Shown one piece after another: positions 1 to 6,367 of a stretch of 10,839 nt of DNA. The first letter of the stretch is position 1. Every line of letters starts with the position of its first letter. The translations under genes were made by a program, and so were the position numbers. This stretch comes from an uncultured Parvularculaceae bacterium (GTDB lineage Bacteria; Pseudomonadota; Alphaproteobacteria; Caulobacterales; Parvularculaceae), in assembly GCA_947259815.1 (NCBI GenBank), contig CAMYNO010000018.1:1-10839 (forward strand), given 5' to 3'. A model generated the notes under the pieces. The model searched no databases and was not told the DNA's origin. It saw only the letters and a list, made by a program, of their open reading frames with translations.

Positions 1-459
1 AATATTCTGCGCTTTAGACGCAATTTTTTTTCGTCCGTCTTCGGCGCCGTCCGATGCAGCGATTAAAACCGCCGCCTTTTTCGACTTCAGCGCCGACAGG
101 ACTTTCTCAAAGCCAAGAACTACATCACCGCACCGCCGCGCCAGCCCCAGCGCTGAAAGCGCCGCCTTCGCCAGCCCTGCATCGACCACGGCGCCGAGAT
201 CGTCGCCGACCTGAACCGGCGCCTTGAACGCCCGCGAAAACAGACGCCGTCCCACCGCCGCATCGACCATATCGCGGCGCGCCGTCACCCATGCGCCGCG
301 TCCCGGCAACTTGCCGGAGAAATCCGGCGCCACGACGCCGTCAGGCGAAAGCGCAAACCGGATCAGCCCATCGGGCGAACCGCTTGTCCCGGCGACAATA
401 CATCGCCGCTCGCGCGGATCGTCAGCAGACGCCGTATTCTGTTCAAGCGCTTGCGCCAG
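1..459 (-). CDS. ylxR: YlxR/DUF448 RNA-binding protein (3' end outside window)
   Basis: This is the DUF448 (YlxR) nucleic-acid-binding protein found between nusA and infB in many bacteria; its exact role is poorly defined, with links to translation and transcription. My translation of the minus strand shows the family hallmarks: the DPRERRCIV segment (residues 14-22) and the GRGAW motif (53-57), followed by a long-form C-terminal part (about 93-153) resembling an L7Ae-like domain, as in alphaproteobacterial members. The gene runs off the left edge after 153 codons. No ATG, GTG or TTG exists in frame before the conserved core. The best start is CTG at 459-457, six bases after a perfect AGGAGG (471-466) inside the end of nusA, giving a 17-base overlap with nusA. 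An indel error in the sequence is the alternative. Family call is confident, start is not. Confidence 0.85.
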   Translation of the reverse strand, partial: MAQALEQNTASADDPRERRCIVAGTSGSPDGLIRFALSPDGVVAPDFSGKLPGRGAWVTARRDMVDAAVGRRLFSRAFKAPVQVGDDLGAVVDAGLAKAALSALGLARRCGDVVLGFEKVLSALKSKKAAVLIAASDGAEDGRKKIASKAQNI

Positions 460-2083
460 CGACCGCCTCCTCAGTTTCCGCAGCTGCCGCCGCCGCCGCG
501 GCCTCTTCTTCGGCGCGCATAGCGGCGAGCTCTTCTTCTGTTACCCAGCCCGCTTTGACGCGGGCTTTCATGATCATGTCTTCCGCGACTTCCGCCGACA
601 TGCCGAAAGATTCAAGAATACCGTCGAAATGTTTGCGTTCGCCATCGACCCGCTCGGTCCACCCGACCAGATCGTCCGTGACACAACCAGCGAAATCTTC
701 CAGTGACTTCACGTCGTTTTCGCCAAGCGCAACGACCATCTTCAGATCAAGCCCTTCGACCTCAAGAATATCATCCGAAACGCCCATTTCCTTACGTTTT
801 TCATCGAGCTTTTTATTTTCTTCCTCGATGAAGTCCTTCGCCCGGGCCTGAAGCTCTTCCGCTGTTTCCTCATCGAGTCCGTCAATATCAACGAGTTCAT
901 CAAGGTTGACGAAAGCAATTTCCTCGATGCGAGAAAAACCCTCTGAAACCAGAAGGCCAGCCATCATATCATCGACATCGAGACCTTCCATGAAACGTTC
1001 CGACCGCCGCTTGAATTCTTCCTGGCGTTTGGCGCTTTCTTCTTCCTCGGTCATGATGTCGATTTCATAACCGGAAAGCTGCGAGGCAAGACGCACATTC
1101 TGGCCGCGACGACCGATTGCAAGCGAAAGCTGCTCATCAGGCACCACGACTTCAATACGCTCCAGCTCCTCGTCGAGAACGACTTTTGCGACTTCAGCCG
1201 GCGCCAGCGCGTTAACGACAAAGGTTGCATCGTCCGGCGACCAGGGCACGATATCGATCTTTTCCCCGCCCAGTTCATTGACCACAGCCTGAACGCGCGA
1301 GCCGCGCATACCGACGCAAGCGCCGACCGGGTCAATACCGGGATCGTTAGAGAAAACGCCAATCTTGGCGCGGCTACCCGGGTCGCGGGCAACAGCCTTG
1401 ATCTCGATCACGCCATCATAAACTTCCGGCACTTCCTGTTCGAACAGCTTGGCCATGAATTGCGGATGGGCGCGCGACAGGAAGATTTGCGGACCGCGGG
1501 TTTCACGCCGGACATCGACAATATAAGCGCGCACGCGCTCGCCATTGCGATAATTCTCACGCGGCAATTGCTGGTCGCGGCGAATAATCGCCTCCGCCTT
1601 GCCAAGGTCCACGATCACATGGCCATATTCAACGCGCTTGATAATGCCGTTGATGATTTCGCCAATGCGGTCTTTGAAATCTTCATACTGACGGTCTCGC
1701 TCTGCATCGCGGACCTTCTGCGTAATCACCTGTTTTGCAGCCATTGCCGCAACACGGCCAAAGTCGATGGGTGGAAGCGGTTCAGACATGAAATCGCCGA
1801 CTTCGGCTTCCGGATTGCGCTGGCGCGCATCGCTAATCACGATCTCCGCCGCGTCGTTTTCGATTTCCTCAACGACCTCAAGCAAACGCCAGAGTTTGGT
1901 TTCGCCCGTCTGCGGATTAATTTCAGCGCGGACATTTGTCTCATGGCCGTAACGCGAGCGAGCGGCGCGCGCGAGCGCATCCTCCATGGCGTCGATGACA
2001 AGCGATTTGTCGATCGACTTTTCCCGAGCTACCGCATCAGCAATCTGGATGAGTTCCAGCTTATTGGCGCTGACCGCGTTCAT
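443..2083 (-). CDS. nusA: Transcription termination/antitermination protein NusA
   Basis: NusA binds RNA polymerase and nascent RNA and controls pausing, termination and antitermination. The 546-residue product shows the usual order: N-terminal RNAP-binding domain (about 1-125), S1 domain (about 135-200), KH1 with [20 protein letters not shown] (about 254-273), KH2 with [12 protein letters not shown] (about 323-334), then two C-terminal helix-hairpin-helix type acidic repeats (about 365-425 and 435-510). The protein ends in a low-complexity tail with a run of eight alanines. The ATG overlaps the rimP stop by four bases (ATGA), which implies translational coupling. It is the second gene of the rimP-nusA-ylxR operon and probably depends on the promoter and attenuator-like leader ahead of rimP. 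Its length is typical for alphaproteobacteria. Nothing in the coding sequence looks damaged. Confidence 0.97.
   Translation of the reverse strand: MNAVSANKLELIQIADAVAREKSIDKSLVIDAMEDALARAARSRYGHETNVRAEINPQTGETKLWRLLEVVEEIENDAAEIVISDARQRNPEAEVGDFMSEPLPPIDFGRVAAMAAKQVITQKVRDAERDRQYEDFKDRIGEIINGIIKRVEYGHVIVDLGKAEAIIRRDQQLPRENYRNGERVRAYIVDVRRETRGPQIFLSRAHPQFMAKLFEQEVPEVYDGVIEIKAVARDPGSRAKIGVFSNDPGIDPVGACVGMRGSRVQAVVNELGGEKIDIVPWSPDDATFVVNALAPAEVAKVVLDEELERIEVVVPDEQLSLAIGRRGQNVRLASQLSGYEIDIMTEEEESAKRQEEFKRRSERFMEGLDVDDMMAGLLVSEGFSRIEEIAFVNLDELVDIDGLDEETAEELQARAKDFIEEENKKLDEKRKEMGVSDDILEVEGLDLKMVVALGENDVKSLEDFAGCVTDDLVGWTERVDGERKHFDGILESFGMSAEVAEDMIMKARVKAGWVTEEELAAMRAEEEAAAAAAAAETEEAVAGASA
466..471 (-). 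promoter_or_regulatory. Shine-Dalgarno site for ylxR inside nusA
   Basis: AGGAGG on the minus strand lies six bases before a CTG codon in the ylxR frame. It is encoded by the Glu/Ala-rich end of nusA. It decides the proposed CTG start because the frame holds no ATG, GTG or TTG upstream of the conserved DUF448 core. Confidence 0.5.
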
Positions 2084-2637
2084 TGAAGCGTCTCCGTCAT
2101 TTCTTCATCTCCTTCGCCGTCATCTGCGGCGCTTTTCAGCTGGGCGTCGCCTGACTTCAGGCTTTCCCGTATCAATTCTTCTGTGAGCACAAGTTTCGCT
2201 GTCGCAACCCACTCAAGCGGAAAAAGAGCGGTCTCATCCTCACCCTCAATATCGAACGCGACTTTGCCGTCATCGACACCGGCGACAACGCCGGAAAAAC
2301 GTTTGCGGCCCTCGACAAGCCGGTTCAGCTCCAGCTTTGCCGGCCAACCCTGCCACGCGTCGAAATCTTTTAACCGCACCAGCGGCCGGTCAATGCCGGG
2401 AGAAGACACTTCAAGATTGTAATGTCCCTCGATCGGGTCGGCTTCTTCGAGCGCCGGCGACAAGGCGCGCGATAATCGCGCGCAATCTTCCGCTGTCATC
2501 GTGTGATCGGACCGTTCAGCCATGACTTGCAGCGTTTTCGTATTTCCGCCGGTGACACGCACGCGCACAAGCTCGAACCCGGCGGTTTCAACAACCGGCT
2601 CGATCAGGGCTATTAAACGGTCTTCCAGCAGCGCCAA
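2080..2637 (-). CDS. rimP: Ribosome maturation factor RimP
   Basis: RimP assists maturation of the 30S subunit. The product carries the conserved segments EPVVETAGFELVRVRVTGG near the N-terminus and YNLEVSSPGIDRPL (residues 73-86), then the small SH3-like C-terminal domain and an acidic tail. I chose the TTG at 2637 (185 residues), which has AGAGG four bases upstream and starts exactly where family similarity starts. The longer reading from ATG 2712 (210 residues) would add a basic stretch translated from a GC-rich terminator hairpin. That ATG also lies inside a probable -10 box and has no Shine-Dalgarno. The 3' end overlaps nusA by four bases. The gene leads the operon rimP-nusA-ylxR. The family is certain; the start is likely but unproved. 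Confidence 0.93.
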   Translation of the reverse strand: MALLEDRLIALIEPVVETAGFELVRVRVTGGNTKTLQVMAERSDHTMTAEDCARLSRALSPALEEADPIEGHYNLEVSSPGIDRPLVRLKDFDAWQGWPAKLELNRLVEGRKRFSGVVAGVDDGKVAFDIEGEDETALFPLEWVATAKLVLTEELIRESLKSGDAQLKSAADDGEGDEEMTETLQ

Positions 2638-2653
2638 GTGGCCTCTGTTGTAA

Positions 2654-2686
2654 CGAAAAAGCGGGCCCCGCGGGGCCCGCTTCCGA
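2654..2686 (-). terminator. Intrinsic-terminator-like hairpin in the rimP leader (possible attenuator)
   Basis: Positions 2659-2682 form a perfect 24-base palindrome: arms AAGCGGGCCCCG and CGGGGCCCGCTT with almost no loop needed. On the minus strand it is followed by five T (2660-2656), the form of a rho-independent terminator, and CGAAA on the 5' side can extend the stem. It lies between the likely promoter (2738-2710) and the TTG start of rimP at 2637. It therefore does not close a gene but sits in the leader of the rimP-nusA operon. Confidence 0.7.
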
Positions 2687-2709
2687 TTTTTCGAATAGCG
2701 TTTGGGCGT

Positions 2710-2738
2710 CATATAGGGCGCCGTCGCCCGTTTGTCAG
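2710..2738 (-). promoter_or_regulatory. Sigma70-like promoter for rimP-nusA-ylxR
   Basis: On the minus strand CTGACA (2738-2733) and TATATG (2715-2710) are separated by 17 bases, a good -35/-10 pair (five of six and four of six consensus bases). Transcription would start near 2703, downstream of the ATG at 2712, and read into the hairpin at 2686-2654. A small inverted repeat GGGCG-4-CGCCC (2716-2729) fills most of the spacer. Confidence 0.5.
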
Positions 2739-2757
2739 CCCCGCGCCCTGTCTTTCC

Positions 2758-2793
2758 GGTGGATTTTCGCGGGCATTTCGGTCACAATCCACC
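2758..2793. repeat. Inverted repeat GGTGGATT/AATCCACC between divergent genes
   Basis: Eight-base perfect arms (2758-2765 and 2786-2793) are separated by 20 bases. The repeat lies in the shared upstream region of rimP (minus) and the DUF2937-like gene (plus). It could be a regulator site or chance; nothing else in the sequence decides. Confidence 0.3.
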
Positions 2794-2834
2794 CGTCATC
2801 GGGGTTCACTGGCGGATTTGAGGGGTCATACGTC

Positions 2835-3323
2835 ATGGGGCGGTTTTTAGCATTCATTCTCGGCATCGCCGGCGCGGTTATCGCGAGCCAGGGGCCGGGC
2901 TTCACACTGCAATATATGCAAAATCTGGAAGGCCGCGTCGACGAGCTGACGTCGATCGTGGAATCACAAGAGGCGGAGATCCGCGACTACGGGTATACGC
3001 GCGAAACAGCGATGGAAGAGTGCCGCACGGCGACCGACCTCCTCGACGCCTTCTGTTCCAATTACCGCATGGCCGTAGAGCGTCTTGAATATCTTGCCGC
3101 CCATCTCAGCGAAATGAACACTGCAACGGACTATGTTCGACCATTGATCCTTGCGCGGACCTATGATCGCGATATCGCCATGTCTGTGCGCGAACAGTTC
3201 GAGCCGGCCGTGCCGACAACCCTGCATGGCGCTGCATATGCGGGCGGCGGTTTCATTGTCGCCTGGGGCCTGCCGCTCTTGATCTTCTCAATCCTTGGCG
3301 GAATGTTCGGCGGTCGGCGCTAG
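2835..3323 (+). CDS. DUF2937-like small membrane protein
   Basis: This 162-residue protein is of unknown function. It has an N-terminal hydrophobic segment (about 3-20), a charged middle that looks helical (about 30-125), and a C-terminal membrane segment (about 133-157) after FEPAVP, ending in Gly/Arg. The overall plan, the SQ..F..QY..L.GRVDEL start and the FxPAVP...G..F...GxxxxWGL end match what I know of the DUF2937 family of alphaproteobacteria; that match is from memory. A GAGGGG ribosome site precedes the ATG. The gene is divergent from rimP, and its 3' end overlaps the 3' end of the convergent ttcA by 36 bases. It ends in TAG, which shows that TAG is used as a stop here. Confidence 0.8.
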   Translation: MGRFLAFILGIAGAVIASQGPGFTLQYMQNLEGRVDELTSIVESQEAEIRDYGYTRETAMEECRTATDLLDAFCSNYRMAVERLEYLAAHLSEMNTATDYVRPLILARTYDRDIAMSVREQFEPAVPTTLHGAAYAGGGFIVAWGLPLLIFSILGGMFGGRR

Positions 3324-4187
3324 GCTTTTTTCAAGCCCGGCAAAATTCCAGATCCGATCATCGGCAAGATGACTGGGGCGCACATTCTGTAGCGCCCGAA
3401 ACATCACTTCCCGCCGTCCGGGCGAGCGCGCTTCCCATTGGTCGAGCAGTTCCTTCATGGCAACGCGCTGCAACCCGTCCTGCGATCCGCAAAGATTGCA
3501 GGGGATAATCGGAAACGCCATGGCGGCGGCGAATTTCTCAATGTCCCTTTCGGCACATTGCAACAACGGGCGATACACAAAAACATCGCCTTCGTCGTTG
3601 AGCAGTTTGGGCGGCATCGCCGCGAGCCGTCCGCCGTGAAACAAGTTCATCATGAAGGTCTCAAGAGCATCATCGCGATGATGACCGAGGACGATAGCAT
3701 CACAGCTTTCCTCACGGGCGACACGATAAAGAATCCCCCGGCGCAATCGCGAACATAGCGAACAGAATGTCCGGCCTTCCGGCACCTTATCCGTGACAAT
3801 TGAATAGGTGTCCTCGGTGATGATGCGATGCGCGACCCCGAGGCCGTCCAGATAGTCCGGCAAAACATGCTTGGGAAATCCAGGCTGCCCCTGATCGAGG
3901 TTGCACGCGATCAGTTCCGCCTTCAAAGCGCCTTGCCACTTCATATCCATCAGCGCGGCGAGCAACGTATAGCTATCCTTGCCGCCGGAAAGGCAAACCA
4001 GCCAGCGTTGCGGCGCGCCATCCGCTCGCGCGGTGTCCAACCCAAAACGCTGGACCGTATCCAGTGTCTGGCGCAGAAGACGCTTGCGGAGCTTGCGAAA
4101 AGAAACGCTGTCAGGCGCGCCCGCATAGATATGCGGCAGGTTAGCGCTCGCCTGTTTTTCGTCGTCGATGATATCTGCTGCGGTCAT
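3288..4187 (-). CDS. ttcA: tRNA 2-thiocytidine(32) synthetase TtcA
   Basis: TtcA thiolates cytidine 32 in tRNA, using ATP to activate the base and an oxygen-sensitive iron-sulfur cluster. The product (299 residues from this ATG) shows the PP-loop SGGKDS (67-72), the [10 protein letters not shown] segment with Cys142 and Cys145, [20 protein letters not shown], and the CNLCGSQ segment with Cys230 and Cys233. CxxC plus a downstream Cys is the cluster-binding pattern of the family. A GTG at 4208 gives seven more residues and an eight-base overlap with the upstream esterase gene. I prefer the ATG at 4187, but neither start has a clear Shine-Dalgarno. It is probably cotranscribed with the esterase. 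Its 3' end overlaps the convergent DUF2937-like gene. Confidence 0.95.
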   Translation of the reverse strand: MTAADIIDDEKQASANLPHIYAGAPDSVSFRKLRKRLLRQTLDTVQRFGLDTARADGAPQRWLVCLSGGKDSYTLLAALMDMKWQGALKAELIACNLDQGQPGFPKHVLPDYLDGLGVAHRIITEDTYSIVTDKVPEGRTFCSLCSRLRRGILYRVAREESCDAIVLGHHRDDALETFMMNLFHGGRLAAMPPKLLNDEGDVFVYRPLLQCAERDIEKFAAAMAFPIIPCNLCGSQDGLQRVAMKELLDQWEARSPGRREVMFRALQNVRPSHLADDRIWNFAGLEKSLAPTAEHSAKD

Positions 4188-4200
4188 AATTGCCGGCAGA

Positions 4201-5511
4201 TCAACCACGAACGGCGGCGCTTGTCACGGGCCCAAAGTGAGCATCGAGGAATTCAAGAAACGCCGGCCAATCTTCTTCGACAACGCCGTGGGTTCCCGGC
4301 CTTATCCAGAACGCAATATCAGCGTGGGGTTTCCAGATATCGAGCCGCGCCTGCGATAAACCGTCGGCGCCATACATTTCCCATACCGGATCGGCGCCCA
4401 TGGCGGCGCGAAAGGCGCCGTTGGGATCTGACCAAACATCGCGCCGCGCATTGCCAAGCATGATCGGGCGCGGCGCGATCAGGGCCAATAAATGGTGCTG
4501 GTCCACCGGTATTTCAGTCTCTCCGCCGGCAAGGTCGGCATAAGCGCGCGCGAACCAATGCGGATATTGTTTCGTCATGCCGGCAATGCTTTCCCCCGGC
4601 TTATTGCGGTTCAAGGATGCGCCGCCCGTGCCTGACTGGTGTGCGATAACGGCGTCAATTCGCTCATCAAAGGCGGCGGCGTAAAGCGCCGCTTTGCCGT
4701 AGCGCGAATGGCCCCAAACGATAAATGCGTCCCTGTCGAAACGGTCATCCGTTTCGAATGCGTCAGTCATGCGCCCATAAAGCCAGGCCCAGGCACCGAT
4801 GGCCCCCCACCGGGTTTCGTTGTCATCGTAACCGGCGGAAAGCCGCGCAAGTTCCGCAAGTCCTTCTTCCGCGCTGTCCGGCACAACCGAGCTTGGATAA
4901 AATGAAGCCACCGCATAGCCGCGCCGCAAAATTTCTTCGTAAGGCGGCGTGCAGATAAAACGTCCGAATACGTATGTTGCAACGCCGCCGAAAAAACCGC
5001 CGCTCATCGAGCGCGCATCTTCCGGTTTTGTCACGCCCAAATGGGGCATGGCGTCCCACGATGGACAGAATGTTTCCATCATAATAATGGGAACAGGGCC
5101 AGACGCTCCATTTGGCGTGACGAGTTGGACCAAAAACCCATCGCCACCCAAGACTGGCGAGGTCTCTACAGCGACGCCGTTGAACGTCGCGGTCGCTGAA
5201 ATCCTCCACTCTTCCAGACGCCCCGCGCCATTGAAAGCCGCCTCGTCTATCGTTCGCTTACTCAGCACCTGCGTCGATGAGGCGTCGGGCATCGCGCCAA
5301 TAATATGGCGCTCAAGCAGACTGCGAATTTGCACTGTCCTTTCAGTGTTCCACAAATCCTTATCCGGATTTTCGCCCGCAAAGATTGCCGGCGTCGCGGC
5401 GGCGCCGCGCGGCTCAAGGCCCGCCCAGGCGAGGGTCAATTGCACACACCCGGTTGTGAGCGCGGCGCCAACAAGAACCGCCAGAAATTTTTGCACCCGC
5501 AAGGCCGGCAT
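4201..5511 (-). CDS. CE15-like glucuronoyl esterase, probable lipoprotein
   Basis: This 436-residue alpha/beta hydrolase resembles bacterial carbohydrate esterase family 15, which cleaves esters between 4-O-methylglucuronic acid of xylan and lignin alcohols. Visible marks are the nucleophile elbow [17 protein letters not shown] with Ser269, the following [10 protein letters not shown] (293-302), [17 protein letters not shown] (337-353) and a late GTHG with His408 as likely catalytic base. The N-terminus is a signal peptide with a weak lipobox ending in Cys22 (ALTTGC), so export and lipid anchoring are likely. The ATG at 5511 is chosen because AAGGA lies just before it; a GTG at 5538 is the longer option. 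The true substrate may be another uronate ester. It follows trmB after 79 bases and runs into ttcA, with no polysaccharide-use genes nearby. Confidence 0.85.
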   Translation of the reverse strand: MPALRVQKFLAVLVGAALTTGCVQLTLAWAGLEPRGAAATPAIFAGENPDKDLWNTERTVQIRSLLERHIIGAMPDASSTQVLSKRTIDEAAFNGAGRLEEWRISATATFNGVAVETSPVLGGDGFLVQLVTPNGASGPVPIIMMETFCPSWDAMPHLGVTKPEDARSMSGGFFGGVATYVFGRFICTPPYEEILRRGYAVASFYPSSVVPDSAEEGLAELARLSAGYDDNETRWGAIGAWAWLYGRMTDAFETDDRFDRDAFIVWGHSRYGKAALYAAAFDERIDAVIAHQSGTGGASLNRNKPGESIAGMTKQYPHWFARAYADLAGGETEIPVDQHHLLALIAPRPIMLGNARRDVWSDPNGAFRAAMGADPVWEMYGADGLSQARLDIWKPHADIAFWIRPGTHGVVEEDWPAFLEFLDAHFGPVTSAAVRG

Positions 5512-5590
5512 ACGGTTTCCTTCGCAACGTCTGCTCACACGAAACTCGTTTTGTATTAGACCATCAAGTCACATTACGATTAGCGGAACG

Positions 5591-6277
5591 CTATATCCGT
5601 CGAAATTTGAGATACGCAGGTGCACGGCCCTCACGAGCGGCTTTTGCTTCGTACCGCGTCTGCGGCCAGTCAGCGGGCCGCACATTCCAGTCGTCTGCAC
5701 AGATTGCGGCCCATTCAAACGAAGGCGCGTTCTGTCCGTGCATCAACGTCCAGCGAATATAGTCGGGAATGTCTGAGGCGACGCGCAATTCACCGCCGGA
5801 GCGCAGCAACCGGGATGCTTCCTTAAAAAACCACGGGCTAATGATGCGGCGTTTGAAGTGACGTTTCTTCGGCCAGGGGTCAGGATGCAACACGAATATT
5901 TTGGTCAGCGATCCAGTAGACAACGCCTCCATGAGGGGGCGGGCGTCGCCGAAATGGATGCGGATATTTTCAAGGCCGCCTTCGTCAACCTTTGACAAGA
6001 GTTTTGCAACGCCATTGACGAAGGGTTCCGCACCTATCAAGCCGACATCGGGGTTCTGCGCCGCCTGCCAGGCGATATGTTCGCCGCCGCCAAAACCCAC
6101 CTCGAACCAGATTTCCCGTTTCCCAGAAAACATTGTCGCGGGATCGATTTCTCCCACGCCGGGGTCCGGCGTCGCAACGCGCGGCAGAAACTCCTCCATC
6201 AAGCGCGCCGGGCGCGCTCGCAAAGGCTTGTCTTGCCGTCGTCCATAGAGATTGGAAATGTAGCCTTGCTCGTCCAT
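5591..6277 (-). CDS. trmB: tRNA (guanine-N7-)-methyltransferase TrmB
   Basis: TrmB makes m7G46 in the variable loop of tRNAs using S-adenosylmethionine. The 228-residue product has the SAM-binding motif EVGFGGGEH (59-67), the family signature HPDPWPKKRHFKRR (131-144) and the late TRYEAKA segment (207-213). The open frame continues upstream to 6691, but that extension is the antisense of the next gene. The ATG at 6277 begins MDEQGYISNLYGRR, a typical family start. No Shine-Dalgarno precedes it; a TATAGA lies six bases upstream, so a leaderless message is possible. It stops with TAG. The gene belongs to the conserved metK-trmB-rimP neighbourhood but is separated here from both partners by extra genes. 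Confidence 0.96.
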   Translation of the reverse strand: MDEQGYISNLYGRRQDKPLRARPARLMEEFLPRVATPDPGVGEIDPATMFSGKREIWFEVGFGGGEHIAWQAAQNPDVGLIGAEPFVNGVAKLLSKVDEGGLENIRIHFGDARPLMEALSTGSLTKIFVLHPDPWPKKRHFKRRIISPWFFKEASRLLRSGGELRVASDIPDYIRWTLMHGQNAPSFEWAAICADDWNVRPADWPQTRYEAKAAREGRAPAYLKFRRI

Positions 6278-6283
6278 GACCGG

Positions 6284-6312
6284 TCTATAACGCCGACAAT
6301 GCGGGCAACCAA
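6284..6312 (-). promoter_or_regulatory. trmB: Possible promoter for a leaderless trmB message
   Basis: On the minus strand TTGGTT (6312-6307) and TATAGA (6289-6284) are 17 bases apart. The -10 ends six bases before the trmB ATG, so transcription would begin at or near the start codon, which agrees with the lack of a ribosome site. The -35 match is weak (three of six). Confidence 0.3.
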
Positions 6313-6367
6313 GCTTGCATGGCGTCAATGTTCGCGCCAATTGTGGTCCGGACAGGGGGCATACGAG

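Noticed and set aside
1460..2086. Plus-strand open frame of 208 codons opposite nusA
   Set aside because: It is a mirror frame of conserved nusA codons with no recognisable motif or ribosome site; other long frames opposite nusA, the esterase and metK were dismissed for the same reason.
2638..2712. Longer RimP reading from ATG 2712
   Set aside because: The extra 25 codons are read through a terminator hairpin, the ATG lies in a probable -10 box without a ribosome site, and RimP similarity begins only after TTG 2637.
3318..3336. Hairpin GGCTT/AAGCC with T-rich loop at the convergent DUF2937/ttcA ends as a terminator
   Set aside because: The stem has only five pairs and no T-run follows on either strand.
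6077..6367. Upstream extension of the TTL-like gene to 6077
   Set aside because: It is antisense to trmB; ATG 6368 has an AGGGGG ribosome site and starts a sensible N-terminus.
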